The notes below the pieces were generated by a model. The model saw only the letters and a list, made by a program, of their open reading frames with translations, had not been told where the DNA came from and did not search any database. From Bisporella sp. PMI_857 (taxonomy: Eukaryota > Ascomycota > Leotiomycetes > Helotiales > Helotiaceae): a DNA stretch of 64,000 nt. How positions within the stretch are numbered: position 1 is the first letter of the stretch; each line of letters opens with the position of its first letter. This document shows, in pieces, positions 11,251 through 23,665 of the stretch. The translations under genes and the position numbers were made by a program. The stretch is taken from the NCBI GenBank assembly GCA_021307315.1, contig JAJSPD010000004.1:682001-746000 (forward strand), read 5' to 3'.

Positions 11251-11684
11251 GGAAATATGTTGCAGCATCTAATTTGAACTGGAGCTCTGGTGAAGCAGTG
11301 GATGATCACTTTGCATGTTCTGGCGCTGGCGTTGAGGAGCAAGGGCTGCGGGCATGGATTCGGCTTTGTACGTTACATGAACCGTATAAGCTCGCTCAGA
11401 TTTGAATCTTCACAATTTTTGTGTCCTGTCATTTGGACTACTCTATACATACATCTCTAGCTCCGTCTTTCTCGTTCCCCTCTGCCACCCAGCTCAACAC
11501 TTTACAACCCAGGATCCTGGCTGGTTCCATGCCTACGATACCAACGCATTAGTGTCATTTACTCAGCTCTTGACCTCCCTCCGTCTGCCCGGAATCTTCA
11601 CAACCGGCAAGGCATCCCCGGCCCGTTGCTTCCACAAACAATCGGAAAGGCTAAATCATACTCACAAACACAACAAGGGCAAAC
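11251..11684. other. Convergent intergenic region
   Basis: This holds the 3' flanks of the SNARE gene and the small mitochondrial protein gene. Open frames at 11402-11776 and 11626-11922 overlap the antisense coding exon and look like shadows. Nothing else is supported. Confidence 0.45.
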
Positions 11685-12163
11685 CTACTTATGCTTCTTC
11701 TCAACATGCTCCACAGTCCTCTTCTGCAGCTCTTCCACGCTGCCAGAGCTTCCCTGGCCCCGATCCGCAGCAATAGCCTCCTCGCTGTCGCTCGCCAGCT
11801 CGGGCTTCCAATGGCCCTTCCCCTCCTTACTCTTAGAAACCGAATCCTGCTTATGCTTCTCGTTGTTGGCCGCCTGCTCCGGGTCGTCTATTCGAGATAT
11901 TTTGTTAGCCCCCTGCGCATGACAATTTAATATATATATTGCCCTTTTCGCTCGCTTAGTCATTTGGCACGAGCGAGACGTGACGATGCGAAAAGAGCCA
12001 CATGTGTCTCCGCATACCTTGACAGCTGAAGCGATGGGAGAGGGGAGGAAGACATACGGCGATCGGATTCTTTGAGCGAGCGGATGGAGCTGGCGTGGAA
12101 AGCTCGCGATTGCATGGCCATTGGACGCGTCGCCGTGCGGGAGGTTCGTAGGAGGAATGACAT
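11685..12163 (-). CDS. Small conserved mitochondrial protein, function unknown
   Basis: CDS complement join(11685..11887, 12058..12163), 102 aa. The single 170-nt intron has donor GTATGT, branch GGCTAAC and acceptor GAATAG, and it restores a continuous frame reading ESDRHDPEQAANNEKHKQ. The N terminus (MSFLLRTSRTATRPMAMQ, then SRAFHASSIRSL) is a textbook mitochondrial presequence with Arg, Ser and no acidic residues. The mature part is short, very hydrophilic, without cysteines, and contains the conserved-looking stretch KSKEGKGHWKPELASDSEEA followed by a Lys/Glu helix at the C terminus. I recall similar short fungal proteins annotated only as hypothetical or mitochondrial. The composition resembles LEA-like disordered proteins, but that is only a resemblance. 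The gene is easily missed because both exons are short. Confidence 0.78.
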
Positions 12164-13724
12164 ATTCGATTAGTGCCTTCCAAAAAAATAATTATAAAAC
12201 TTTTAAATTTTAAAATAATTATAAAAAACCTGCGTTCTACGTCAGCTCAAGTCTAATCATCTCCACCTCGTTCCTCAAGTACAAAGCTCAATTGCGTTGT
12301 ATCCATCAAAAAGAAGGGGGAAGACATACTCGGTTGACTATCAATTGACAATGGTACGACTTGGTTCTTGAAGGAGGAAAGAGAAATTCGTTAGGTGGAA
12401 ATCAGAGTAAGTCCTAGTCTTGGTGCTTCTTAACGTAATTTCTTAGTCCAGGCAAGATGAAATGGGTGTTAATGAGCGTTGGTTGAGTGGTTGATCTTTG
12501 TTCTCCTCGGTTGTGAACGAGATGACTACGTCATTCTTTTTTCCGGGTAGTGATGACCACTACGGCATTCTGAGATCATGAATGGAGCCGCCATTTCTTG
12601 TTTCGATAAAGCCTTACTAGTCTTGAAGATTTATTATGAAAAAAATCCCGCAAATCTGTTAATTGCGAAATACTGTATCGACAGTGTGGTTTTGGCTTGA
12701 TTATCTTTATAGTTGTCCGCTTGAATGGACTTTCGTTGCTGTTCGAGGCGGGTCTTACTGGTTTCGAGATAAAACAAGTATAAGGTTGGCTGGAAACAGG
12801 TCCTCTGCACCACAAGCCTGCGACTTGAGAATAGACTGCATAGACAGTTAGGTTCACGAGCTAGTTTGTACAACATAATTTACAAAGAAGGCACAAAGTG
12901 GTTGAAATACAATTGAGTTGATTGTCATGGCCTATATGCAATATCATCGACAATCGTTGCCATCCTAATTGGATTTTAAACAAGAAGATTCCCCATTTAA
13001 GTCCTCATCCCAGATATATGCCTTTCCCAAACGATGCGAAGGAAAAAGGTATGTAACAGAACGCAAATTCCAGTGGTGACCCAGTCCCAATCAAGACCAC
13101 AGCCGATGCCCCGCCTCGCAATAATATTTCATTCCTTCGTCTTGGTATAACCATGAGATCTTGCCAACGCAAATACACCGTTTCCTAAAATACCAATCGA
13201 CAACACCAGAAGCGCTCATCATACAAAGCAGCGCTGTCATATAGCCATCCGCCATCCCAATACAAAGAAAATAATAGACGGAGAGAAATCTTGCCCATGC
13301 CAATAAACACCAGTGATCCGCTCTCCCAGAGGAAAGAAAATCATTCTATGTAACTTGATATCTTTTTTTATCGTAGTCCCGTGAAGTCGCCGCTTCATGT
13401 TTCACCGAAATGCATGCCAGCCAAAACACCGTCGCAAATTATGCAATGCGCGCTCAAAATCAGCCCATCCAATGGGAGCAACACTGTCACCTAATTGAAC
13501 AAGTGGTATCGATATGTTCAAGCGCGCCATAGTCTCAAAGAATAAGGTGAAGGGTATATCGGAATTTATACAAAGGATTCGTTGAGGTGTGGAAGATGTG
13601 AATTATTATCGATGCCGAAAGTGGAGTGCCCGCCAAGGAATTGAATGAGTGACGAGAATGCGAAAAACAGCCAATGCGAGAGTAGGACCAACAATGCATC
13701 AGTAAAACTGAAAGCAGTGATGGT
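12164..13724. other. Intergenic region, no supported gene
   Basis: About 1.6 kb between the small mitochondrial protein (start at 12163) and the 3' end of the next minus-strand gene. An AT-rich block lies at about 12183-12230. Several short frames (for example 12576-12857, 13091-13303) lack any family or splice support. The right part is probably the 3' UTR of the 13725-14282 gene. Confidence 0.45.
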
Positions 13725-14282
13725 CTACCAGCGTCGGCCAAGCGATTGTTGGAGCATCCTGGCGGGCGAGAGGGACTGCGGGGGGCTCGACATTCTTACG
13801 CCTGTGCTGGGGTTGACGATGGGAATGGCATTTCGAATGCGAGTGGCAGCTGGTTGATGGAGCTTCAGAGTTGTTGTTGAGCCCTGATATGAGGGAACAT
13901 ATGGAGCAGAGTTGGAGTTGAGAGAGAAGGTATCGGGTGTGACTTGGTGTTGCGTCGGAGAATGTTCGGGGCTACCACTGGAGAGCGAGGATCGGTCGGA
14001 TCCAGAATGCATGGAGAACATGTCCCTGTCCGCATCTTCGATGAGATTTGGACAAAATTCCAAATCATCATCCATATCGAATGACCGACCGGACTCGAAG
14101 CGTTGACGGAAGTTGGTCACCGCTGCTGCCTCTTCCTCCTTTCTGATATTTCGGAATTGTTTGGCAGCGTTTTGCGAAAGGCGAGGTGCTCTCCGGCCAC
14201 GACCACTGTGATGTGAGGGAGTTGACGAAGGGTTTGCCGTGGTAGGATGGCTGTGAGTGTTGTAGTGGTAATATGAAGACAT
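13725..14282 (-). CDS. Conserved disordered fungal protein, function unknown
   Basis: Intronless, 185 aa from the ATG at 14282. The frame is open 25 codons further up, but the upstream Met does not fit the family pattern, whereas MSSYYHYNTHSHP resembles the N terminus I recall for uncharacterised Pezizomycotina proteins. Conserved-looking blocks are SGRGRRAPRLS (residues about 26-36), FRQRFESGRSFDMDDDLEFCP (about 60-80), a Ser-rich stretch (SSLSSGSPEHSP) and a C-terminal LHQPAATRIRNAIPIVNPSTG. There is no enzymatic motif, membrane segment or zinc ligand set. The short conserved islands in a disordered chain suggest linear interaction motifs. It faces the largest gene-free stretch of the window, which may be its promoter and long 5' leader. 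Confidence 0.75.
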   Translation of the reverse strand: MSSYYHYNTHSHPTTANPSSTPSHHSGRGRRAPRLSQNAAKQFRNIRKEEEAAAVTNFRQRFESGRSFDMDDDLEFCPNLIEDADRDMFSMHSGSDRSSLSSGSPEHSPTQHQVTPDTFSLNSNSAPYVPSYQGSTTTLKLHQPAATRIRNAIPIVNPSTGVRMSSPPQSLSPARMLQQSLGRRW

Positions 14283-14598
14283 TATCGTTGCATTTATTTT
14301 GGGTTGTTGATGTGGTGAGAGGTTGAGCAATGAAAACAGTTGTCGGAGCACGATCAACGGCAGATGTAACGATTATTGTATAGTCGAAAAGGGTAGAGTG
14401 GATTTGAAATTTGTTGGATTAATGATGATTACAGGCGAATGTTGCTGCTGTTGTTTATTGTGGGAGGATTCAGGATGGATGAAGGTGGGATTCGCGAGGT
14501 GTTAATGGATGGGGGGAAGTAAGTGGTGTGATGATGTGTGGTTGGGGCGAAGGGACTTGTTGATGAGGAGAGAGAGTGTGTGTAAGATGGAGTGGGAA

Positions 14599-14612
14599 GG
14601 GGGGGGGGGGGG
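14599..14612. repeat. G homopolymer run
   Basis: Fourteen consecutive G residues on the plus strand, upstream of the 13725-14282 gene. It may be length-variable and prone to sequencing error. Confidence 0.85.
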
Positions 14613-14807
14613 AAGGAAGAGCGGCTGGGAGAAGGAAACTAGACGCTTGCTACGGTAACCCATTTGTACCAATGGCACTTTGCTATTGTTTGCCACCATC
14701 CACAATCCCCTGATTGGTTGAGTCTTGAGGCCCTATAGCAGGGATCCCCTGGAACTAACGAGGAGGGATCTTAATAGCAAATCCTGCTACATTCCTGACT
14801 GACTACA

Positions 14808-14833
14808 GGAGGAGAAGGAGGAGGAAGAAGAAG

Positions 14834-14865
<32 letters not shown>

Positions 14866-14883
14866 GAAGTAGAAGTAGAATAG
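14808..14883. repeat. GAA-type microsatellite
   Basis: A purine tract of GGA/GAA units runs into about fourteen GAA/AAG units and then three GTAGAA units. It lies in noncoding DNA. Such tracts are polymorphic and, as polypurine, can adopt triplex structures. Confidence 0.9.
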
Positions 14884-17800
14884 GAAGAATTCAGTAATAA
14901 GATGTTATACAGGAGTGACTATAGTTCCAATGCCTTCAGGATGGGGGTGTCTTAATCATCATGATAATATCTGTCCTTGATGAAATCTACACTCATCATC
15001 ACCATCCCACCAGTGTTGACGCTCTTGTGCGATGCTCTCTTTTTTAGGTCAAGCTAGCTACACAGCTGGGAGTAGTTTTAGAGTTGTTGTGGGGAAGAAG
15101 AGAGAGCGTGAGAAGGGAAGAAGAGCTAATCCCCTGCATCGCCCAGTACGTTTTACAATCGACATTACATGGAATCCAACCAAACCCCCCTGGCATCTGT
15201 ATGTATGTATTATGTATGTCCTGTATATTTGATGTTCAAGTGCCACTGCCTCCTCCGGGATGGTCACGAACTGGCTGATCATGCTATGGGCAGCATCTGG
15301 TAACACCATCTACCCATCTCGCCGTGGTCCATGCCCCCCTATGCTAAAACACAAAGATACAAGTCTCCGTACTCTATTGTACCAGTATAATAGACGGCCA
15401 CAAAACACAGAACGCCAGGTCCCGGCCGGGCCTGGCCATAACCTTCCCTCAATGTCTCAGGTTCAGGAAATCTCGCCTTTTTCCACCAAGCTTTTCTCTC
15501 CTCGTGTCCCTCCAAAACTGCACAGCATCTGGAACACAACGCTTCGATAAGATCATCGCTTGTTCCGTGCAACAATTGGCTCCGTCTACCGCCGTCAGCA
15601 ACACAATTTGTTTTAAACACTAAGTAAAGAACACCCGCATAAAGCTGCCCGGCTTACAATACTCAAACAGACCCGGCATTTTCCAACCCCCCGTAAGTAA
15701 TGTAAGCAGGTTAAACCTCTCATTTCATCTGCAAAATGCAGACCCTCCCACCAGCCACTTTCTCCTACGTCGTCTTCTCCATCCCCCCATCTTTCATTTC
15801 ACTGCCAGTTAAATCAACAAAGCATTGTTCATCATGCACCGTCCCCTATTATTCTATATTTACCAACCCCCTTCCCCCCTCCTCCGCCTAGCATCAAAAG
15901 GTAAAAGTAAATAAAAAACTGCGCCTACATCGGCATGTCCTCGAGGTGCAGGGCTGTGTTGCATGCATATAGCCAACTTGGTCCGTCTCGGCCACCGTAC
16001 CAACTGCAAGCCTCTTGTTCCAGACAAGCGCTGACCAATCACAGCAGATGCGAGGTCTGACCACAGTCACCGCCAGTTGAAAAGACGCATGGGTGAGAAA
16101 TTTTGAGGGGGAGGCTTTGCCGCTGGTACGCCGGACATCTCCTCGTACTGCGTGCCCGATGGGCTTGCCGATCGAGAGAGACGCACAGGGCGACGAGGCT
16201 GGAAAAGATGGTTGGGTTGGGTTGGGTTGTACAAAATCCCCAGAGATCTAGCTACGGGATACCTGGAGACGCCGAGGATATACTAGAACTGCTTTTAGCG
16301 GTGATCAACAGCTTTAACCACTACTGTATGGATCTCGAATTCCCTGGGCCATCCGATAAGATCAAGTGACAAACTTTTGCCTCTACTGTAGTTCTAATCT
16401 GAGTATCAACATCAGGCTTCCAAATACAGAATAGTTATGGGATACCTTAGTACACGGGAATATTGCATTATCGAACAATCAAAAAAGAGTTAATTACGCT
16501 TTCACATTAGCTCGAGAGACCACACATCTGCCTTATCGCCATGCAACGCTAAGATTCGCTGGTAGACTACAAAGTTCTTACTGTACCTACATGCGTTCAC
16601 CGACATCTGGCAGCAGCCTCGGGACACCACCCAATGGGCGCTATTCCATTGGCTGGGGCTGCTACCGAAGGCATTTCTGCAAGGAGAGGGAAAGAGATAT
16701 TTTGATTCTTTTTAAGGTACACGTCGGGCTACGGGCTAGCCACGTTTTCGAAGGATGATGCAGAACGCTTTGCCAAATGGTTTCATATTCGCTGCAGAAC
16801 ACCTCTCGAGTGTGGGGGCTTCGAAAAATATTAAAAAATCATCAGATGGCGATGTGTTGGCTGATCCACTTCTGCATTCTGTATACATCCCATTCTAACA
16901 TGTATATCCTGAGGAGCCCAACCTCATTGTCTTCGATGTGTGGGCTATAGGTATCGAATATTCCTGTGGGGTTTGGTCTAAGACCTCACCGCTTGAAAAA
17001 TATCTTGAAGAAGAACACGCAGAGTGTTGTAGTAGAAACTCTCGAAGGCACCCATTTCGTATGTTTTTTGGTCTCGCCAAGCTACAGTTGGGAGATGTTT
17101 GTAGTCATAACTTGTCAGGAGCCTTCAGAAGCCTTTGTTGCTACATATAGCTCAGGCCTGGCGCGGACACTAGAACAGTACTCAGTCTTTGCTCTTCCCC
17201 ATATGTACTCATCTGTTTCATAGCTTTCACATATGAACTATTTATTCTACCAGGTCAGGTAATGTCTAATGTGTGTTAAATATGCAACCTCCCTTCCTCT
17301 TTCAGATATATGCACTTCATGAGCCCCACGACTGCAGGCCAACGACTGATCTGACCTCTCCTTTCAATCTCCTTCCTTTCATGTGTATGTTCCATAAGCA
17401 CTTGATATCAGATCCCCTAAAAGCGATCATTGACGTGGCTAGTTTAATGATGTCCACGCTTCCCCCACTTCCAAACGCTACACTTCCCCGTCAGCACTTT
17501 ATATTCTTGTCTCAGCAAGTGTAGATAGTATATCTCAAGACACCTTGCATTTGGACCTTGCCGTAAATAATTTGCTGGCGGTTCTAATCAACGCACCATC
17601 ATGCAACGTGCTTTGTAATTAAACCTCTAGACACGTTCAGGTTTCCTGTTCCAAGGAATGGCTGATGTCTAGATCTCCCAGTGCCAGTGCAAAATATCAT
17701 AATACACTTTAATTCGCCCATAGACCATGCTATTGTTTGTGAGGCAGACTCTTCGGATCCTGTTCTCGTCATTCATGCTTAATTTGCGGAAGGAGGGAGC

Positions 17801-19627
17801 CTTGCTGATATTTCCTCGCATATAAAGGTTTAACCTATATACAATATCGCAATGAGGATACACTGGTTGCTAGAAAATTGAACCGGCTCGTATATAGGGG
17901 AGCGGTGGTAGTGATGGCGAAGATCATCTGGTGACAGATCTGGTATAGACGAGGAATTAATGTTGACGACGATGATGATTAAGTTATAAAGAGGAACGCA
18001 CTGGGGCTGCTGGTCGAGTTATTGGAGAATTGTTTGCCATCATGTAGAATGCTTAAAGCGAGAATCTTCACGAAGCAGAAATGTGCAGAGAGAAGTAATT
18101 AATAAACCTGATTAGACCCTTCTTTACAGGAAGCTCCTCATGTGTCACAAGTATAGAGGCGGCCAGCCCTCGTCCAAAACGGGCGAGAGCTACTTCCCGA
18201 GCTGATATGCTGTGGTCGTAACAATCTTCGTTGGCTTAATGCTAGTTAAAACAAATCTAATACAGATACATCAACACCAACTCCAGCACCAAGACCATGA
18301 AAAGGCATTGCTACGCAGCAGCTCAGCTTTGTTGTGATGCCTGCAATCATACTGCGGACAGTGATATGAAAGCGTTGAAGGCGAACTCGAGGAGATTTGG
18401 TTACCGTGCTCCTTCCCCGACAACGAGACTCCCGACAGAACTGCTTCCCGCCACAAAAGAATACTAAGCTTGAGAGGTTATGGATCTGAGATATTTCACT
18501 GCACTACAGGCTTGGATATTACAGATCTGACGATGATCACGAAGCCAATCACTGCCTGTCTCAATGCTAAGACCGTCGATAGAAGCCGTTCCCCCAACAG
18601 TAAGTACGATGCCCCTCCCCCCCCAAAAAAAACTCCCCGATGAAGCCAGATGAGCCTCTCACGCCCGTACAGCTGGGGAAATAAAAAACCACTAGATCTT
18701 CCTGTCTACAGTGTATACTTTGGTCGCGGAAGAGGACCGCGGAGGCAAGAGCAAACCCGACAGTGTTCCTTGCCTGCACCGGAAGCGTTAAGGAGAGGCC
18801 AGGCCATTTGGCAGTATAGGCGTACGAATACACGATGGCTGAGCGCTCGGCCTCCTTCCACATGAATGCAATCTCGAAGGCGAGTGCAGGCCCAAACGAA
18901 ACCTGGCAACGTTGTGAGATTGATACACCTTCTAGTAAGAAGGCTAACCCCTTGGCGGGAGATTACATAGATAGTTGAGAAGTCTCATACTACAAGGACA
19001 TACAAATAACACAAATTACCCTGCGCGGAAGCCTGAGCATCTTAACAATGTAAGGAACAATTCTCAGCGTCTAGCTATTGAAAGGCAAGAGACCCTGGAA
19101 TGACATCGACAAGACATGTCTACAACCATGTAGCACTCCATTGTGGAAATTCAAGAATTTGAGAAATGCCCATTACAATAGATGTGTTGTCATTACTCTA
19201 TAACAAGTGTTACGAAGATTCATGAATGTGGTCGGCCGTTGTGTAAGTATACATAACAAGCAGAACCCATTTGACAACAAGACGTTTCAATCCAACTCTA
19301 GAAAGCCTTCCATCCCTCTTTGAGATTGGCCCTTTCTTTGCTTTGAGCCCGAACAGCCACTTAAATATTTTGCTTTTCTCCTAGTGGAGCGATGACCAAT
19401 GGACTGACATAACCATGATGTTGAATGACAATAATCAGCAAGCTTATAGCATATTGGATGGACTGATGAAGTATGTAAGACCATCGGATCCATGATGTTA
19501 CCTCATGAGCGTCTTGGAATTGGCTGCTTTATGAAAGCGAGCCCTTTATATTCAGGACGATCAATCCTTGTGGATTGGCTTCCGTAACCTTGCTTGTTAG
19601 GGCACTGCTGATTCTCACCATGGCTTT

Positions 19628-20666
19628 CTATTTGTCTAAGCCACGTGCTTTTACAAAGCGATTGATTTGTTCCCTCGAAAGCTTCTCATTGTACAATTCC
19701 TGAACTTCATAGAAGGAAATGATTTCTTGCGTACAATCAACAATGGCTTCGATATCAATATCGCTCTCTGCCAACCATTCTTGCACGCGCAAAACCTTTG
19801 CATCAGCTCCTCCATAATATGAAGGCTCGCTGCCGGCTTTCACTTGAGCCGCGGAACTTAAGGCTTGATGTGCAGCACTTGCAATGTTTCCTGCAGAAGG
19901 TCCAGCATTTTGGATGCCGGTGTTGTTTGGCCGAAGCACCAAAGCCAAAAGAATTGCCATGAGCGCAACGGTATGAGGCGCAAAAAGAAGGGGAATATCG
20001 GTCATGTAATGATCGTTTATGATTGACCAAGCAAGAGCAGATTCTTCTTGAGTAAGAGAAAATGTGCTCTGCAGAGAAGTCAAACTTTTGTATGGCTGGT
20101 GGACAATCATTTGAGAGCTCATCTCCGAAATTAGGAAGAATTCGCATTCGCCCAATTTCGAAGTGTCATTGCTAAAGAATTCTGCGAAGAAGCATCAGTG
20201 GAATCCTTATAGGAAGAAATGCAGATATTACCAGGCCATAGGGTTCGCCCTTCAGCAACAACAAGTCTGATATGATGCGGACATTCCTCCATCTTGCAAG
20301 CCAGATATACAGCTGTAGCAATAACCAAGTATGGGTTGGTCCGTCGTATCTCAACTTTTGTATAGAACCGGCGTATATATAACTGTGCTGTAGCCATTGC
20401 TTGTTGTCGCACCCCGAGGCGTTTTCCAATTCTCGCTATTTCTGTGGCATAAAACGATCAGACTTATTATATCAAGGAGAACAGGCAATGAGGTGTTTAT
20501 ATTTACGCTGATTGAAGTATATACTCAGATGCCGTATCTGCGGAAGGGGAAACATTTGGACGAGATTGAGCTCCTCTTCCTCAAGCTTCTTGCGGAGGTC
20601 TGCCAGCTGTTCTCTAGTGAACTGCCAATGCCTGCGCTGTGTAGATTCCCAATAGTTCGCAGCCAT
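19628..20666 (-). CDS. SSN8: Cyclin C, RNA polymerase II Mediator kinase module subunit (Ssn8/Srb11)
   Basis: CDS complement join(19628..20181, 20232..20441, 20507..20666), 307 aa, the family's usual length. Cyclin C activates Cdk8 in the Mediator kinase module, which phosphorylates the polymerase II C-terminal domain and transcription factors. The start [14 protein letters not shown] is the conserved cyclin C N terminus. The cyclin box runs across introns 1 and 2: [56 protein letters not shown]. Introns are 65 and 50 nt; the spliced junctions give [17 protein letters not shown], matching the family. The second cyclin fold ends in [13 protein letters not shown]. Several internal open frames on both strands are shadows. 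It starts 601 bp from the divergent carrier gene. Confidence 0.93.
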
Positions 20667-21267
20667 CTTTAACCTTTTCTTCCTGCAGAAGCCTACTTTT
20701 TGTTTTGGCCTCAAGACAGTGTCTTCGCAAACGGGAACACAAGGCTGGGGGAAGGCTAATACCACTGGTGAAATAGTCATTCACCAGAGGTTCGTCTTTA
20801 GCCTGTTATATTGAATTTAAGAAACAGCCTCAAATGGTGGAAATAGGCGGACTAAGGAGAAAAGAAACGAGATGCTGTCTGCGGTTCCAGAACCTGATGC
20901 ATGGTGGGCAAAGTTTGAAGCTGCAGTGACACAAGCTCAAAATCGAGGCTGATAAAAAGAACGGAAACACGGCGCTTGGAGACCCCAGTGAACCTTGCAC
21001 ATCTTGGCGTTATATTGACGAATCTTTTAAAGGTTGTTTAAGATTTCCAAGGCTAAGGTTGTGAATGACAGCAACGTCGTTTTCTACAGAGCAAATACTT
21101 GTACGTGGTGGGATGTTTACGTTTTCCTGAATCCGCTCGGTAGGCCTAATTACCAAGATACACGATAGCTTCCATGATACCAAAACACCCAACATCAACA
21201 ATTGATCTCCTGGTCAACTTCAAACCATGCGAAAATCTTAACACATTCCCTCCTGCACGTCGACAAG
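20667..21267. promoter_or_regulatory. Divergent promoter region (cyclin C / EF-hand carrier)
   Basis: A 601-bp spacer between divergent starts at 20666 and 21268. It has no coding potential I can support and no recognisable binding sites beyond general promoter composition. Confidence 0.4.
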
Positions 21268-23665
21268 ATGATTCCCTCCGAATCGCAGAATTCACGCGAC
21301 GCTCGCATTGAGGCGCTATGGAAGAAGCTAGACACGCAACAGAAGGGCGAGATCGACGTCGTTGGACTTCAGCGTGGTCTCAAGAAATTAGATCACCCGC
21401 TCAAAAATGCAAAGAACTTAATCGAGGAGATCATGAGGGCGATCGACAAGAACGGAGACAAGATTATTCAGTATGAAGGTACGTATACAACATCTTGGAC
21501 TCAACTTGCGTATGATACAGCGCCAGCCGTACCTAGGTAGCTAAATGCCGCAACAGAATTTCGCGTATTTGTCGAACAGACCGAGAAGGAGCTTCTTTCA
21601 CTTTTCGATTCCATCGATAGGGACCAGGACGGTAGACTAGATAAAAAGGAATTGCAAGCAGCATTTAAGAAGGCGGGACTGGTCGTACCTAATTCTAAGC
21701 TGGACCAATTCTTTACTGAAGTCGATGAGAACAACGATGTGAGTTCAATTATTCTTACGCATTTACTTTTACTAACATAGTTCAGGGTTATATCACATTC
21801 GATGAGTGGAGGTATGTGCAAGTTGAAACCCGGGCATAAATATGCTGGGACGAGAGGAGAAGAGCGATAGCGCAAGCGTCAGATTCTAGTAGCCAACGTC
21901 TTTAACTTGAAGAATTGGCTGACTTGAACTACAACGCCTGCGTTGGACTCTTATCCCATCTCCTGGTACATTTCGGATGATCGCAATGACTAATTAGAAC
22001 AGAAACTTCTTGCTGTTCCTTCCTGCAACCAGACACACCCCATTGAAGGCGGTGCTGTCATATTACTCTTCGACGGTATCTATCAATTCGGAAGGCGATA
22101 CTTCAATTAGGGAGGATACACTAGAGGGCCTAGGTAACCCCCAAGTCTCATACCTCCAATTGCTGTTCGGTGCTGTGATGGGGATCGCGAAGCCAATTCG
22201 AACCACAACGGCAACGACAACAGAGCCAATGCAAGACCTTCAGCAGGTTGATCGTAGTGAGGGTATGTAATCTTTGACGCATTCCCGTCTTTATCTAGCA
22301 GCACTAACCCAGACTAGCAGTATCTGGCGACGTTAGCCCCAGCTTCGCAGCTTCAGCTCAACCAGCATCAGCAGAGCAGAAGCCCAAGTCTAGTCTCCTT
22401 ACAGATGGCAACAGTGGAAAATCATTGCTAACGGAAGTGCTCCCTTCCCCAGGCTACTTTTTAGCAGGTGGAGCAGCAGGAGTCATATCACGTCAGTATA
22501 TTCCCTTTTAACTTCCTGTCACGATAACACCAGTTGCTATCTGCTCAATAATATAATCTGGATTCCTTGCTTGCACAAGTACCACGGCCCCAATGTTAAC
22601 CTAAATACAATAGGCACTGCAACAGCACCCCTTGATCGGCTCAAAGTCTATCTTATCGCAAATGTGAAGGCTTCAACCGCCACGCCTATCCTCGCAGCAA
22701 AGAAGGGTGACATTTCAGCTGCCGTCAAGCACTTTAGTGAACCTCTGGTTGCCGCATCTAAGGAGCTTTGGAAGGTGGGCGGGATTAGAAGCCTGTTTGC
22801 TGGTATGCAATCCTCTTTTCTATTGGACAGCGCAAACTAACACGTGGAGGCAATGGATTGAACGTTTTGAAAGTGATGCCAGAATCAGCGATTAAATTCG
22901 GCTCGTATGAAACCGCGAAGCGTGCATTAGCTCAGTATGAAGGACACGGCGACCCGAAGAACATCCATCCGTTTTCGAAGTTCCTTGCTGGCGGCTTTGG
23001 TGGAACAGTTTCACAGTAGGTGGCCATCTTGCATGAGCTAACGTCCCTCTCTAACATCAAGCAGGCTCTTTGTATATCCAATGGATACCCTCAAGTTCAG
23101 GTAAATACCTTGATTCACTAAAAGTTGTATGCGCTTACAAAATCATAGAATGCAGTGCGAAACCGTCTCCGGCGGTCTTCGAGGCAACAAGCTAATTGTT
23201 GAAACTTGGAAGAAGATGCTGAAGCAAGGTGGCTGGCGTGCACCGTACCGCGGCCTCACCATGGGACTCGTTGGAATGTTTCCGTACGCAGCTATCGATC
23301 TGAGCACCTTCGAGGCATCCAAAGCCGCATACGCGCGACGCAACGCGAAGCGATTAGGATGTCATGAGGAAGACGCTCAGCCGGGATCCGCTGCAACAGC
23401 ATTCCTTGGTGGTTGTTCTGGAGCCTTGGGAGCAAGCATTATGTACCCAGTCAACCTGCTTCGGACACGGCTTCAGGCCCAAGGAACGGTCTTGCATCCG
23501 CCAACATATACCGGTATCTGGGACGTCGCCCAAAAGACCGTGAAGAATGAAGGCGTTCGGGGATTGTTCAAGGGACTTACTCCAAATTTGATCAAGGTCG
23601 TACCTGCCGTCAGCATTACATACGTCGTCTACGAAAATGGCAAGAAGGCTCTAGACTTACACTAG
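21268..23665 (+). CDS. SAL1: Calcium-regulated mitochondrial ATP-Mg/Pi carrier (SAL1/SCaMC type)
   Basis: CDS join(21268..21478, 21557..21738, 21786..21811, 22003..22262, 22321..22491, 22614..22802, 22850..23015, 23065..23100, 23149..23665), 585 aa; all phases close. The N-terminal half has four EF-hand loops facing the intermembrane space. Loops DKNGDKIIQYEE, DRDQDGRLDKKE and DENNDGYITFDE are canonical, while the first (DTQQKGEIDVVG) lacks the acidic residue at position 12. The C-terminal half is a mitochondrial carrier with signatures PLDRLK, PMDTLK and PVNLLR, the last with Asn instead of an acidic residue, as in SCaMC carriers. The family exchanges ATP-Mg for phosphate across the inner membrane when cytosolic calcium rises. 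Nine exons, including ones of 26 and 36 nt, make it the most fragmented gene in the window and easy to mis-annotate. Confidence 0.9.

Larger units (their letters stand above)
14283..19627. other. 5.3 kb gene-free stretch
   Basis: This is the longest interval without a supported gene. It contains a G14 run (14599-14612), a GAA microsatellite (about 14808-14883) and several pyrimidine-rich tracts (for example about 15720-15800) of the kind found in fungal promoters and 5' leaders. Many short open frames exist on both strands (15260-15550, 16103-16369, 18567-18863), but none reads like a protein and none can be extended by splicing that I can see. Base composition is not obviously AT-biased, so RIP-degraded repeat DNA is unlikely. 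Long promoters, long 5' leaders or noncoding RNA are possible. Confidence 0.5.

Noticed and set aside
11402..11922. Plus-strand open frames of 98-124 codons
   Set aside because: They overlap the minus-strand mitochondrial protein exon or its UTR and have no protein-like features.
12352..12510. Possible mini-gene with an intron directly after ATG
   Set aside because: The spliced product would be about 16 residues with no recognisable identity.
15260..15620. Overlapping open frames on both strands in the gene-free stretch
   Set aside because: Chance frames in GC-moderate DNA; neither extends by splicing.
18297..18470. Small cysteine-containing open frame of about 56 codons
   Set aside because: Too short, no family, no signal peptide, no splice support.
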